Shown piece after piece: positions 1-11,249 of a DNA stretch of 64,000 nt. The stretch lies in NCBI GenBank assembly GCA_013339765.2, contig CM023450.1, forward strand, positions 100,109,920 to 100,173,919, read 5' to 3'. The stretch comes from Haemaphysalis longicornis. Lineage: Eukaryota; Arthropoda; Arachnida; Ixodida; Ixodidae. Position numbers and translations under genes: made by a program. Each line of letters opens with the position of its first letter. The stretch's first letter is position 1. Under the pieces are notes generated by a model. The model was not told the DNA's origin. It did not search any database and saw only the letters and a program-made list of their open reading frames with translations.

Positions 1-151
1 CAACGCAAGCGATGAGGCGTGCCGTAGTGGGCGGCTCCGGATTAATTTTGACCACCTGGGGATGTTTAAAGTGCGCCGAAATCTCGTAAACACGGGCGTT
101 TTTTTTTTTTTTTTTTTTCGCCTCCATCAGAAAAGCGGCCGCCGCTGCCCG
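1..151 (-). mobile_element. tRNA-derived SINE, partial copy
   Basis: This matches, in reverse orientation, the body of the SINE seen complete at 41872-42111: the GATGAGGCGCGCCGTAGTGG-type block, the CACCTGGGGAT block and the GAAAAGCGGCCGC block are all recognisable. The tRNA-like head (A and B boxes) is missing on the right, so this copy is 5'-truncated. The tail runs off the left edge of the window. A run of 20 T at 99-118 replaces the short T/A-rich spacer of the other copies, an internal homopolymer expansion. The family resembles tRNA-derived SINEs described from ixodid ticks; naming it Ruka would need an alignment. Confidence 0.85.
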
Positions 152-162
152 AAATAAATTTT

Positions 163-861
163 ATGGCATCCAACACTTTAGAGGAAATCATCGAAGCGCA
201 GCACGCGGCTCAGACTGCCAGGTTGTCGTCTTCGCCCGTTGGCAGAGAGATTCTGGCGGTTCTGGGCTGTAATCCATCCCTAGAGGAGGAGCGCAAGGAT
301 GGCCTTACTAAGGAGCAGAGAGCCGTTATAACTATCTCCCCGTTTCCCTGCAACGTGCACCCGCAGCGCAACGCTGGCAGGCGAAGGGCCAGAGGCGAGG
401 CCCTACTAAACAAGTTCGCGGCGACCCGCACTCCGCGTGCTTTGTGGACGCCGCACAGTACAGCTGGTCAGCAAACTTCTCGGCAGTCGTGGTGGATCAC
501 AGTGGCACAGTTCCTCAATTCTGCGTCTTTCAGGAACACCACTCCGGCTAGAGCCGAGCAGGCCGCGGTGGCTCTTGCTTTACTTGACGGCAGCCGGCAT
601 CGAATATACACAAATTCCCGCGCGGCAGTTAGGGCCTTTGCATCAGGTTCCGTTTCGGGCGAGGTCGCTCGCATCCTAGGAAATAAGGTCATCTCCTCAC
701 ACACCATCACCTGGTTTCCCGCTCACCTAGGGTCGCACTTGTCCTGTGTAGCTAACCGCAACGAGGCCGCCCACACCCGCGCGCGCGAGATAACCCACCG
801 CGCCGGGTCGGACGGAAGCGGTTCCTCGGGGATTGGTTGGGAGGTCTTCAGAGACACTTAA
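163..861 (+). pseudogene. Non-LTR retrotransposon RNase H region (5'-truncated relic)
   Basis: A 232-codon open frame resembles the RNase H domain near the end of I/R1-type LINE polyproteins. Visible family marks are AEQAAVALAL (the alpha-helix with the second acidic residue), YTNSRAAVRAF (normally YTDSRAAV, so the catalytic Asp is Asn here) and ITWFPAHLG followed by NRNEAAHTRARE (the terminal H...NE-A region). No reverse transcriptase lies upstream: the open frame starts about 10 bases after a SINE, so the copy is 5'-truncated. The frame ends in a TAA at 859-861, but the homology continues out of frame into the next feature. RNase H degrades the RNA strand of the RNA:DNA hybrid during retrotransposition; this copy is presumed dead. 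Confidence 0.75.
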
Positions 862-1290
862 TTCACGTTCAACGAGATTATTCAGCACTATAAGCTGGGC
901 AGGCGAACGTTTCCTCTTCCGCACGAGAAACTCTCCAGGCCGCAGGCAGCCACGCTCCGAATGTTGCAGACCAGGCTTATCCTAGTCTATCCACTCTCAG
1001 CTCCTACACGGACACTTTTGAACCGGACTGCCCGGATTGTGGCGAACGTAGCAATTTAGATCACATGCTCTGGCGGTGTCCCTCACTTCGGGGCCCTCAA
1101 CGCATAACCGAGGAAGAGTGGCGCTCCGAATGGGAGAGCCCCGATCACCAGCTAATGGCCGTCCAGAGGGCCCACGACGTGGCGGTGGGGCTTGGCCTCA
1201 CCCGTCTACAGATGAGAGCGGCCCGCCGCGCTGCCGCCCTGAACGGCGGCGGTGCTCCTCAGGACCTTCAATAGAGTTCATTGCCTGTCT
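862..1290 (+). pseudogene. LINE C-terminal zinc-finger region and 3' end
   Basis: Downstream of the RNase H frame, shifted-frame translation gives a segment typical of tick LINE C-termini. It includes KLSRPQAATLRMLQT near 925-970 and a zinc-finger-like CPDCGERSNLDHMLWRCPSL (C-x2-C...H...C) at about 1027-1086. This is followed by a helical EEEWRSEWESPD-type tail ending at a TAG at 1272-1274. The 3' end seems to lie near 1290, at an ATAGAGTTCATTG-like tail with TGTC repeats. At least one frameshift separates it from the RNase H frame. Confidence 0.7.
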
Positions 1291-3515
1291 GTCTGTCTTC
1301 AGGCGTTGTGCAAGAATTGAGTCATAACGTTCACTTCGAAAGAAATTCCCCTTACTGTTTTACAGAACATATCTCATATGAAGAAACAATACCGCACACG
1401 AACATGCGATACCACACGGATTATTTTGTATTAATCTTTAAACTAAAACTAACTTTGAAAAACGAAATACCTTAGCGCAACCTGGCAACTTACGGGCAGC
1501 TTATGAGTCGTAGTCGCAACGTGAGCTTATATGCCAGTTAAAAAAACCGGAGAACTCCTTCCTTCAATGCTACGCAATTGTGAAAGCCAAGAGCGAGAAA
1601 AGGGTGCATCCAGCTTGTTAGCGACCTCGTTGGCACGACTCGTACGAAGTCCAAGATGGCGCCGAAAAGGGTCCCTGCGGAAGGAAAAAAAAAAAAGACG
1701 GGCTGCTTTCTGGGTTCAGGCTTCTTGAGGGAATTAGCTGCGGCTCGTCGGCCGTTTGTTCCAAGGGATCAGAAGAAAAAAAATTAAACACACCGGTGTG
1801 CGGACGACGTTCGGACACAAATTTCAAAAAAATGCGGATGGCCACAAGCAGACCCATACATAATCAGCTTATGTGTATCACCCCGACCTGTGCAAGCGCC
1901 TGACGCGATTTAAGGGCCCTGGTCGGCTGACGCGAAGGGAAAAAAATATGCGAATAGAAGTGAAGCTTGTGCTCGAGCTCCCGTCGCGTGAACGGCGGTG
2001 CCGCGCGCTCCGCTGCCTCGTCCCAAATTCGGCACGGACACCGAGTAAGATTATTCGCGCTCAAACCAACGACGGCGGCGCATCCCATTACGCAACTCAC
2101 TTCGGGGAGCACAGCGCGCGCAGCCTAAAGCGTATTGCCGCCATTACGGCAGACTGGTTAAATACCCCCTTAAGGGGTCGCCCATGCATGATGCGAAAAT
2201 TGTGTCACCATAATTCCAGGTCACGAAACCCGTGCTCCGAATATGTTCGTCTTTTTTTTCGACCCCGTGACGAGTCTTTTTTTTTTTTTGTTGTTGTTCA
2301 CTAGGAGAGCGCTCAACGTTCCGTTCGTCTTGCACGATTCCACTCGCCGATTGGCTAGCGTTCTTAGTGACGTCACCTTGGCAATCTGCACGGGCGGCAG
2401 GCGCAGGTTGTCCGGCATAAGCTTTGCCTAAGTTAACCCAAGGTTGGCGCAAACCGTAAGATAAACACACTTTGAGGGTTGTAAGACATTGAAATACATA
2501 AAAAAACGTTGCGTGCAACTCTTTTTGAGGCCATATCGTTATTGTAGAGGCTGTTGCAAGTGGTGCCTATAGTGTTTGCGCCTGCATGGCTTGACATGAA
2601 TAAAATTTTATTTATGTCCAATGTTCGAAATAGCTAGATGAAGGTTCCTGACTGATACTAAGGGCCGCATTCTGAGTCTTTCCTCCACTCCAGGTGTCTC
2701 CTCGGCTTGGCTGAGTGAAGGACACCACGATAGATTTACAAGCGATAATAACTTTCAAGGATCACCTCGACTGGAGGCTAGCGGAAGAGGGGTTCAAAAT
2801 TCCGGTGTAAATAATGAAACACCTGACTACGTGTGGTAAATTACAAAGTCCATAAATTAAAGTTCCACAGATTGTCCCCTGCAGAGAATACCTTGCATCG
2901 GAAATTTATCGCTGCTACAGTCCCGGTCTCTCGTAGCATGTACACCATTTGTCAAAATTCTGTGGCAAATCCTAAGCCTTCTCGATCCACAAAGAAATCA
3001 AAGAATCGGCTCTTACCTTTAAATGTGACAAAAATATTTTAAGGCAGTAAGGAAGAAAGGTGTTTTCTCAAGCTTCCCTGCATAAAAACTTTCAGCCTCA
3101 CTCGGGACGAAACCGTGTACATTGAATGATTTGCAGCCTGCGGGTTTCCTGCTTGGCCCACAAAATTTTGACAAAGACTGTACATTTCAGCGTGGGAGCG
3201 GACTTGTTTGGCTGCCAGAGGACCTTGCGGAAAAACTAAACTTGATCCAGTTAGATTTTTCGCTGGTTTTTGAAGCAGAGCATCCGCATTGCCTCGACCA
3301 ACCCTAAAATTGTTGAGTTGGAAGTATAAAAAACGAGACACAAAACAAACAAAACAAAAATATCGGGTACCACGGACGTACCGGTAACCAGGCAGTGGCA
3401 ACCACCGCTAATTTGTCTTGTCTTCCATTCTACGTTTCCTCACGACGCAGCATCAAACGAATGACTACAGCACTCAAAAAGGGACCAGAGTGCGTGTGCG
3501 TCCCCGCCCCTATTT
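1291..3515. other. No gene recognised
   Basis: Short open frames only. None carries a recognisable domain or clear exon boundaries. A/T-rich runs and low-complexity stretches (for example T runs near 2251-2290) are present. This is 5' flank or early intron of the receptor gene. Confidence 0.5.
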
Positions 3516-3519
3516 CTCT

Positions 3520-3908
3520 TTCAACAGCGAAGCTGTTTAGCAAATCGTTATTTTTCGTGTCCGCGGTTAAAAATACCAACAAATTGCCGAGTGCGCACAC
3601 GTGAGCCCGCCAACGTCAGCGCGTGCCTCGCGGAAACCGCCCGGCAGTTACCAAAAGCAAGGAACTGCCTAGCACTCGTGGGTGGCTGCCTCGCAAAGAC
3701 CGCCCAGCGAACTCTGCGCTCGTTTGTCAAGCCAAGAATACAAGAATACCCACTTAGAGAGACTGGCAAAAAAAAAAAAACTCCAGCGTTCGCAGTAATC
3801 ATAGCAACACTTGCTCGGAACGAGAAAGATACGTCAGAGCGTACTCCCCTCTAAGGTGATGTCGAATTATTATCATTACCCAAAAAATGAAGGAAGCTTA
3901 CACTTATT
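3520..3908 (-). repeat. Dispersed repeat family A, copy 1 (inverted, internal part)
   Basis: Read on the minus strand, this matches 37020-37440 and 15700-16110. Shared blocks are GTGTAAGCTTCCTTCATTTT, the TCGTTCCGAGCAAGTGTTGC block, and GC-rich subrepeats around CGCCGCGAGGC. The right-hand (plus-strand left) end carries AACAGCGAAGCTGTTTAGCA, a short palindrome also present at the same end of the copy at 36865. No open reading frame is conserved between copies, so it is best read as a nonautonomous element. Confidence 0.7.
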
Positions 3909-4129
3909 CAACCTCCCCTCTCTTTCATCCCCTGAGTATTTCTCTTCTCTCCCAGTGCTTCGTATCAAACCGGGCTCTACGTTTGGCCAACCTCTCCGCC
4001 TTTCCGTTCGTTTCTCTCCTTGCGCCGTGAATTCAAAATACTGAAAGCCAATTTGCCCGAGCACCAATGGTAACACTTCTTTGTTGCGCGTAACCATTAG
4101 CGGAGAGCGCTCAGAGGGATCGCTTCCCA

Positions 4130-4145
4130 TTTTTTACAGCGGAGC
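4130..4145. repeat. ACAGCNNAGCTGT short palindrome
   Basis: A TTACAGCGGAGCTGTCA palindrome-like motif. The same motif occurs at the end of repeat family A (3523), at 11234 (TTACAGCAAAGCTGTATA) and at 16383 (ATACAGCTTCGCTGTATT). Its recurrence suggests these are terminal pieces of related nonautonomous elements. That is an inference. Confidence 0.4.
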
Positions 4146-4593
4146 TGTCATAAGCTAACTACCCCGTTTCATTGCGTCCGTAAAACGATAAAAGCGGTCC
4201 TCATACTCCTCATTTCGGCACACCCTCTCCCTTCGCTGCTTCATAATTTGACTTAAAAAGGCATACATATTGCCCCTGGAAAGGTGTTATTTCAACAATG
4301 CAAGCGAAGCTGACTTTTAAAATATAGGTGTGCTCTGGGGTTTTGCAATGTGGCTTTCCCACATTGTGAGCTGCGCAGTGAAGCCTACCCAAAGCCACTC
4401 TGAACGCTTTCCCGGCGCGTCGGCGAAGTTTGAGCGGGAGGAGTATGTGGCCAACCAGTAACCAACAGACAGCTCCTCTGGTCATCTACCTCCATAGAGT
4501 GGAGTGTCACAGAATTTTTTTTTTGTCTTTTACGAAGTCGCTGCTATTGGGATTAAGTAAGTAGGTTTTACACTGTCGGTTGCTTCTGTGCAG

Positions 4594-4778
4594 CTCGTGA
4601 CCGGAGGCGTGCACTGTGCGACGGCGTCTCGGGGACGTTCTTGGCACGAGAAGGCTCCCGGCACGTGCCGCATGGAGACCCAGAAGTACCTGGCGCCCGC
4701 ACGCTTCAACCTACTAACCTGCGCCCGCTGCTACAAGTACATGGCGGCCGCGGCCTTCAAGAACGGCTCCAGACTTGC
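4594..4778 (+). CDS. Candidate 5' exon (unassigned; possibly first coding exon of the receptor)
   Basis: A GC-rich island in AT-rich surroundings, bounded by a pyrimidine-rich acceptor (TGCTTCTGTGCAG, exon from 4594) and a GTAAGC donor after 4778. One frame is open throughout. It has an ATG at 4672 followed by 35 codons (METQKYLAPARF...CARCYKYM...FKNGSRL) and leaves two bases for the next exon. The residues match no domain I recognise. If it joins the receptor, the next exon must accept phase 2. The favoured acceptor at 16808 is phase 1, but an AG at 16771-16772 would give an exon from 16773 in the right phase. Length, base composition and splice signals support a real exon; membership in the receptor gene is speculative. 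Confidence 0.35.
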
Positions 4779-5089
4779 GTAAGCCAGCATCGTCTCATTG
4801 GGCAGCGTGAACAGTTCTTGCGAGTGCTGCTGTCAGGCCACCGGGACAGTGTCCAGAATGAACTTCTTGTAATACAGCAAGTGTTTCGATGTCCGCTATT
4901 TGCGATGCTCGTAGACTCGAAGCAGCTGTCGAATATCTCTAGCGGTTCTTGTACGCAGTGACTGCACGAAATACAGCAGCTCGCAGTAAACAGCTTTAAT
5001 GTAACTTTTTGACTTTCTGAGAAAAGGGCCGTGGCATTGCTCCAATACTCCAGCACTCACACCACCCCTCGTCCGACCTTGCTTTTTTT

Positions 5090-5480
5090 AGTGAGCAGTA
5101 CTTAAGCGTCCGTAACTGGGGTTTGGTTTTGTAACCGAACAAACGAAGGGAACACTGAAGACAGAAGGAAAACGGAGGAGGAAAGTGTGGCGAAAGTGTG
5201 AGGGGGAGGGTGGAATGCCGAGGTGGAACGAGACGCTGCCCGGCGGCGACGCGCTACGCGATAACCGAGACAACGAAGACGCCACCGAATATGAGCCCGT
5301 AGGAAAGCGGAGGATGAAAGTATAGCGAAAGCGTGAGGGGACGGCAGTATGTCGCGGCAGCGCCACAGAAGCCCATCACGCGCTGTGTGATGCACGCACA
5401 TCGTTCCTTCCGCGTCCTCCGCGTTGCGTGGCTCATCCGAACCACGTGACGTTCGCGCGGGAGGTTCAAACACGATTTAC
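5090..5480. repeat. GC-rich segment with two related direct repeats
   Basis: Two similar blocks of about 55 bases, near 5160-5220 and 5298-5350, share GGAAA(A)CGGAGGA(G/T)GAAAGT, (T)GGCGAAAGTGTGAGGG and related words. A looser relative of the same text, inverted, is seen at 32040-32190 (CTCACG, GCCCCCTCCCGTCC, TTTCTTTCATCGTTCGC). It has no convincing coding content and is probably part of a dispersed repeat. Confidence 0.4.
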
Positions 5481-6925
5481 AACAGCATGTTCGACGGCGG
5501 CGACGTGCTTCAAGATATCGGCAGAGTAGCGCGCAAAGCCGTACGTTCACTGATCACGCGATTACTTACGCAGCAGCTGCGCGCAGTGACCGAGAATACT
5601 GCAGTTCGCGCTGCGCACAAACATCGCATTAGTGAGTATAGTAATCGTCAGCCATTTCTTCTACCTTTTCTACATTCTATTTAGACAGGTGCTCGGCCTA
5701 TTCCGTCAGAATCCGGAAAGATTTGGCGTTTCTTGAATCTACGCCTATCAGGGATCAGCTATTCCACTAATTGAGCCGCTAATAGGCACCGCTATAAAAC
5801 TGCTGTCCCACTTCGTGGTTTTCTGGAAGCTTGTACAAGCTAAACAGCCTATCTGCATTGGACCAGGCACCACCCCGTTTTGTTCGTCACACCTCCCGGT
5901 AGGAAGCATACTCCATCTTTCCATGGGCTGAAGCCTACACACCCGCAACTGCAGCTGTCTTCGATAGTTCTCTCAAAAACAGCCTTATTTGAGCCGCAAG
6001 ACCTGGACGAGCGTAATGGAGCCCCAAACGGATGTTGTACGTGATACTTTTTCTTCTTGCCTTTTTTTTGTTATCTCCAGATTCGAATTCCAGTAGAAAT
6101 AACGCAGCACGTCCCTTCTTGCTACGTGATACTCCGGTCACGTAAGACGGCGGCACGTAGGCCGTGCGCTAACACGAACATAAGAGCGTTGGAACCCTAT
6201 TTATCAACGGAAGCCGAAGAGCCAAACATGTTCTATTCATTCTAGTCACCTCATTCTAGACGACACCGTGCCTCTGTTGCCGTATGCCTTCCTGTTCGGA
6301 GACAGGGACGAAGATTTAGTTAGGAGACAGAGTGATGCCTAAGGAATGCCAGGGTGCCGGAGAGACCGGCAGCGGCGTGCGGTGGTAATTAATTGTGTCA
6401 ATGGGAGCTTCATAGTCACATGGGTACTGGATTCCAACCGCGGTAAATAATAAAACTTGGCCCAAATAATTAACCTCCATAATTTTTTATGCAAACTAGA
6501 CAGGCTCAGGAGGTTCGAATACTGCCACAGCTTTGTTTCAAGGCTCTCAGTAAACGTGGAAAAAAGTCACACAGGTGTTGCGTTTTCTAAACACTCGTAT
6601 AAATATGCGATTTGATTATCCAATTATTGATTATTCTGCCTAAAGGCGCTTTCAGAAGGTTGTCGACTTCCAACCCCTGCTGCGACAATTGTTGTTTTGT
6701 AGAAACAGTTGAACTTACATTATTATAATATGCGGCCTGCATGACACCAAGATCGTGCTTCTTTCAGGACACCAAGTGACTATAACAAGGTCTGGTAACT
6801 CTGAAGACTATTCTATAGGAACATGGACTTCCCCATCAAAGTAGCGCCAGACTCTTAAAAGTTTGTTTTCCTATTTGGAGGACACTGGACACATTTCAAA
6901 ATTGTAAGTTCTGTGACGCAATTTA
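5481..6925. other. No gene recognised
   Basis: Mostly unique-looking AT-rich DNA. The longest local frame (5424-5684, 86 codons) has no domain signature or strong exon boundary. Confidence 0.45.
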
Positions 6926-6926
6926 A

Positions 6927-6984
6927 AAAAATACTTCGTCAAGCTCGCCAAGCCACGCCATGACGAGCTTGACGAAGTATTTTT
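6927..6984. repeat. Perfect 21-bp inverted repeat (hairpin)
   Basis: AAAAATACTTCGTCAAGCTC(G) at 6927-6947 is the exact reverse complement of 6964-6984. The loop is 16 bases (6948-6963). No poly(T) track or gene end next to it suggests a terminator role. It may be a fold-back relic of a transposon. Confidence 0.8.
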
Positions 6985-7839
6985 GTTTGCTGCCCACCTC
7001 TTTGTGGAGCTTTTTTCTCCCTAAATCGCCAATTGTCAGCAGAAAAGCATGTAGGCGATTGTACATGCCAGCAAACCTCTGTCTGTTCAATAAAGAGCCC
7101 TCTCAGGGCACCTGGAAACATCAGGAAATAACAAAAGATCGCGTACATAATTCGAACCTCCATGAAAATGAACATATCTGTGCCCCAAGCACTGAACGTA
7201 CTGAATACTTGAGATATAAAATTTATTAGGAAACAAAATTAAGGCAAAGCGGTGTTCCAGACTTCTTACTTTATGCGCTGCCATTCGCACAAACGCAGCA
7301 CATTGTGTGCATACCGTTTACAGACATGCAGACTAACATCCCTGCATATAATAATCAGCCAAACGATAATAACGAACTACGAGGTAACCTAGCCCTTTTT
7401 ATGATGTAGTGGATCGAAAGAATTTGCCTCATTGAGTGCACCTACGCGTTTCGCTGTGATTACAGTTTTCTTTACACGTGCACGGCGGCCCAACCAACCA
7501 GATGCATTGGAACTACACTGCTGACTTTACCTTTACTAAAGAAGATAGTGTTTCTTGGGCTACTTAGGGGCGAAACGTTTGGTTGGTCTATCTAGCCGTT
7601 CCTCGATTCAGTTTCCCAGCCAAGAGTTGCAGCAATTCGTCAAAAAGAAGTATACATGCAGGCGGAACCAACCCAAACTACTAAATCAGCTGCATAAGTC
7701 ATACATGTCCCCTTATTTAGCGCAAAGGAAAGTTCAGGCACATTTGACGCACAATGTAAACGCATATTCGGGAGTTCCCTAGCTCTTTAAGTTAAGAATA
7801 CACGATGTTCCGCATCTTACAATAGCAAGTGAAAAAAAA

Positions 7840-8300
7840 TGCCGCAGGTTGCAGCAGTGGTGCAGGGCTGGAAAAACAGCGCAGCTGCGGGGAGACCTAG
7901 CTTCTTCCGGTTTTTACAAGTTTAGCTACCTTTTTCTGGGCTTTCCTAAGTTTTCATAGGTTTTTCGATGTTCTTGCTAGGCTAGGCTAAGTGTTGAGCA
8001 GTGAGGCCAAGTTCAGTTGGATTTTACAATGCCGTTCCGGTCGGTTCCCCACACGTACACCGGATCCCTGGGGAAAAGAAGCTAGGTCGTCCCCCAGCTC
8101 CGTTCTTCCTCCAGCCCTGCACCAGTAATGCAAGCTGCGCGATTTTTTTTTTTTTTTGCGTTTTAGTAACCCAAGAAGACAATCACCTTTTAAATGGCAG
8201 AGTAATGGGTGCGAATATGCATATTCCCATTGTGCTTCCACTACAGCAGGTGGGAAGAAGGAAGGAAGAATGTAGAAGGAAGGCAGGAAAGTCAACTTGG
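7840..8300 (+). repeat. Dispersed repeat family B, copy 1, left part
   Basis: This aligns by eye with 35003-35345. Shared text includes GGGAGACCTAGCTTCTTCCGG (GGTCGACCTAGTTTCTTCCGG in the other), ATGTTCTTGCTAGGCTAGG, GAGGCCAAGTTCAGTTGGAT, AAGCTAGGTCGTCCCCCAGCT and TGCAAGCTGCGC. No coding capacity is conserved. The family continues to the right after an inserted SINE. Confidence 0.75.
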
Positions 8301-8426
8301 CTAGAGTCTAGTTTGCTGTCCTGCACGTGAGAAAGGAAAAAATAGGCAAAAAAGTAAAGGTAAAGAATGAAGAAAAGTTAGAACAGACAGGTATGCCCAG
8401 CGCTGAAGCACTAAACGTTCAAGTTC

Positions 8427-8629
8427 ACTGAGCGCGAGGTCGCGGGTTCGATTTTCGGCCGCGGCGGCCGCTTTTCTGATGGAGGCGAAAAGCAAAAGCG
8501 CCCGTGTGTACGAGATTTCGGCGCACATTAAAGATCCCCAGGTGGCCGAAATTAATCCGGAGCTCTCCACTACGGCGCGCCTCATCGCCTGCGTTGCGTC
8601 GGCGCATTAAGCCCTACAATCAATCAATC
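8427..8629 (+). mobile_element. tRNA-derived SINE, 5'-truncated, with 13-bp target duplication
   Basis: The copy starts just before the B box (GGTTCGATTTTCGG, decayed from GGTTCGATTCC), so the A-box head is absent. It then runs through the GCGGCCGCTTTTCTGATGG and GTACGAGATTTCGGCGCACA blocks to a (CAAT)n tail. AACGTTCAAGTTC occurs immediately before it (8414-8426) and immediately after it (8630-8642), a target-site duplication. It sits inside repeat family B, so it is younger than that copy. Confidence 0.92.
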
Positions 8630-8679
8630 AACGTTCAAGTTCGGTGATTGCCACTGGAGGCTTTCAGTCTATAGGCGTA

Positions 8680-8850
8680 TAAAGCAGGCGGCGTAAAAGC
8701 AGGCGTAAAAGTCGGCTTCACTGTTATAATACCCTATCTGCGGTGGTGCACCGTTTGCAGGCGGCGCAGTTTCTAGTTTTTTTTTTTTTTTTTCATGGTA
8801 TATTTTGTTTTGCTAATGCCACCGGACCAAGATCAAGCTTAAACCACTCC
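8680..8850 (+). repeat. Dispersed repeat family B, copy 1, right part
   Basis: This matches 35355-35480: AAAGTCGGCTTCACTGTTAT, AATACCCTATCTGCGGTGGT, GCACCGTTTGCAGG and a T-rich run followed by GCTAATGCCACCG. The left part lies at 7840-8300, on the other side of a SINE insertion. Confidence 0.75.
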
Positions 8851-9065
8851 GCTGTTAAAACAAAGCAGTAAAAATGGCGCAGAAAGGCTTCAAGTCGTGC
8901 GAGACGAAATTAAGCAGAAAAAGAGCAGCAGATCTCGTGCTGTACCGGGCGCGTAAATGACAAACCTGTCCGCCTAGACGCACCCCACAAGCGCCATCTA
9001 CTGGCTCACTTGTAACACTCTTTCTATTCTCCTGAGCAACTGCTAAACAGTCTTCGTTGTTCGGC

Positions 9066-9130
9066 CTCTGAGCCCTAGTAGCGGTAGAGTCGTGGGTTTT
9101 CATGCTAACGGCCTGGGGTCGAGCCCCAAT
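9066..9130 (+). mobile_element. tRNA-like sequence (SINE head or tRNA relic)
   Basis: TAGCGGTAGAGTCGTGGG followed about 30 bases later by CTGGGGTCGAGCCCCAATG forms a T-arm-like hairpin and a loose B box (GGGTCGAGCCC). The acceptor stem is not paired. It is followed by a TGTCTCTCTGTCTGTCCGTC tract. More likely the head of a tRNA-derived element than a working tRNA gene. Confidence 0.3.
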
Positions 9131-9928
9131 GACTGTTTAAGGCGATAGTCTTCCTCGGGCTACTTAAACGCAAAAATTTTGGTCTATCTCTATGTCTCTC
9201 TGTCTGTCCGTCTGTCATTAAATCAGTCGTCCGGCGAAAAGTAAAAAATACTTAACGAAACATATAAATAGTCAAAACAATTCCAAACTTCTCAATCTGG
9301 TGGCAATGTTCGTGCTATTCAACCTAGTTGAGAGAAAAGAAACATTAGGCGCACTTGAGGCAAAACATTAATATTTAAGTGATATTTATAGTGTTCTTTT
9401 AATTAAAAGTACAGGAGTGAACACTGTTAAAGGTAACACGGCAGCGAGTTCGCCACAAACAGCGCAGCTCGATACATTGCGTAACCATAGCCGGCGGCAG
9501 GCAGTTAACTACACCTCTGGCAATTACTGCGCGCTGCCGCAACATTACCGCGGCGCTACTGGTGTTTAAGCCTCCTCTGTGTTTACAGAAGAATATCCTC
9601 TTTCGACTTCATATGCAGCCAGGTGAGTAGACACGCGGCCAATTTGTTTTCAAAGGCAGTATTTCTTTCTTCTTTTTTTTTTTTTTTTTTGCTGCAACAT
9701 GTTCTTTTAGGTCAAGTCTACGCATTCTTGTCGAAAATAAGGATAGTTTGGCATATTTACGTCGGTTTAGCCTACTAACGCGTTTATTAGTTCTTCGATT
9801 CTTCTAGAATGACGCGAAAAATGGGCGAACGTAACGTGCGTCTAGGCGTCCATGTTTGTTAAATACGCGTTCCTGGCACAAAAAAAATAAATATAAAGAA
9901 AAATATGCGCCCTGTACCAGAAGATAGC
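9131..9928. other. No gene recognised
   Basis: AT-rich with a T run at about 9672-9690 and no frame longer than 60 codons. Confidence 0.5.
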
Positions 9929-10459
9929 CTATGAGAAGTGCGAAGGCGGGAAAATTAAATTGCATTGACCAAGCCCCCCCATTTGATTTATCACGAGAGG
10001 AGCGAGAGGGGAAGAGTGGAGAGCAGAGAATGAGTTATGTGGCAGAAACTGCAGATTATTACTGTCTCTAACGACTTTTACAGTGAAGCAAGCCGACACA
10101 CCGCACGTTTTAACAGCGATGCAGTTTAAACTGGTGGTTGGGCCGGCGAACGTGCGCAGGACAACCTCGCCGAGCGATTTCGTCATCGCTCGCGCCGGCA
10201 ACGCTTTTGCGCAGCGGCACCGCATCCGCGCTCGGGCGGGACTCGTGTCACCACCTGTCGGAGGCGCAATATAACTGGTACAAGCAGGGCTTTGGAAATC
10301 CGTCGCGGGGTGGCTCGCTCTATCGCTTGTTGCGACGAGTGGTGCAGTTTTTACGGTGCAAAGAGCGGAATTAATGCCGAAATGAAAGAAGGCAAAAGGC
10401 CAAGAAGCGGTAACATTAATCAACTTCGTAATTACCGCCCCAGACGCCAGACCACACAA
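9929..10459 (-). other. 176-codon open frame, no recognised domain
   Basis: A long minus-strand frame over a GC-rich block (10100-10330). Its translation has no domain I recognise: it is rich in Ser, Thr and Ala, with several Cys. GC-rich DNA yields long antisense frames by chance, and there is no clear start context, splice signal or repeated coding pattern. It could be part of a dispersed repeat. I do not call it a gene. Confidence 0.2.
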
Positions 10460-11049
10460 ACCGAATGGTGCACGCCACCGAACGGGTTCAACAATTTTGA
10501 GGAAACGGTCGTCCCGCTGCGCCTTCCCCTACTCTTGGAGCTACACCACAATGCCGGTTGGCACGCGTACATTCTATATTCTTTAATGACCGAGGGTTCA
10601 TTGTTCTTTGGGGGCTTACGACGACACCACGCAGATAATTTGACCACGCAGAAAACATGGTCTAGTCTCCAAGCATAACCATGCATAAACTTAGCCGAAC
10701 CAAGAATAAGATATGTGAGGCCGCCAGCCTTGCTGTTTGTCCAGTCTTCGTGCCACTAGTGTGCAGCTGACTCAATTTTTTTTTCATGTATGAGTTCAGT
10801 GAAGCCTATGGGCACACGTCGAAGGATGACTCAACGTTGGGTCCCAGTTTGCCGGTGTCTGCTTCCCCGTTGGGCGAGAGGAGCAGAGGCGGTCGGAGTG
10901 AGAAGCTCAGCGCGCGTTTAAAGTGCACATGCCCAGAAACCACCTCGGAATAGATTCGTGCACCCTTTATTTTAGGAGAAGCCCTTTAGGGGCTAAAGCT
11001 GTTGGTGTATCCTGTCCTCGTCGTCGTAATCGTCGTTTCATGTAGTCAC

Positions 11050-11245
11050 GGTACTAAAACGCCAGAAAACCCGCTTACGCCTCGCCCTATAGAACGCAAC
11101 GCGCGCTAAAAAACACCAGGACACTCGGTTGCACCTCGTGCTGGAGAGCTTCGTAACGCAGTACTAAAAAAACACCGGGACACTCCTTTACTCCTCGCGC
11201 TAGAAAGCTTCGTGCTACAAAGACACCAGACTTTTACAGCAAAGC
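11050..11245 (+). repeat. Degenerate tandem repeat, period about 55-58 bp
   Basis: Three or four diverged units follow one another. Unit starts are near 11052 (ACTAAAACGCCAG), 11106 (CTAAAAAACACCAGGACACT) and 11164 (CTAAAAAAACACCGGGACAC), with a partial unit at 11218 (ACAAAGACACCAG). Each contains CCTCGC/TGC(T)...GAGAGCTTCGT. The array ends in the TTACAGCAAAGCTGTA palindrome seen at other repeat ends. Confidence 0.7.
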
Positions 11246-11249
11246 TGTA

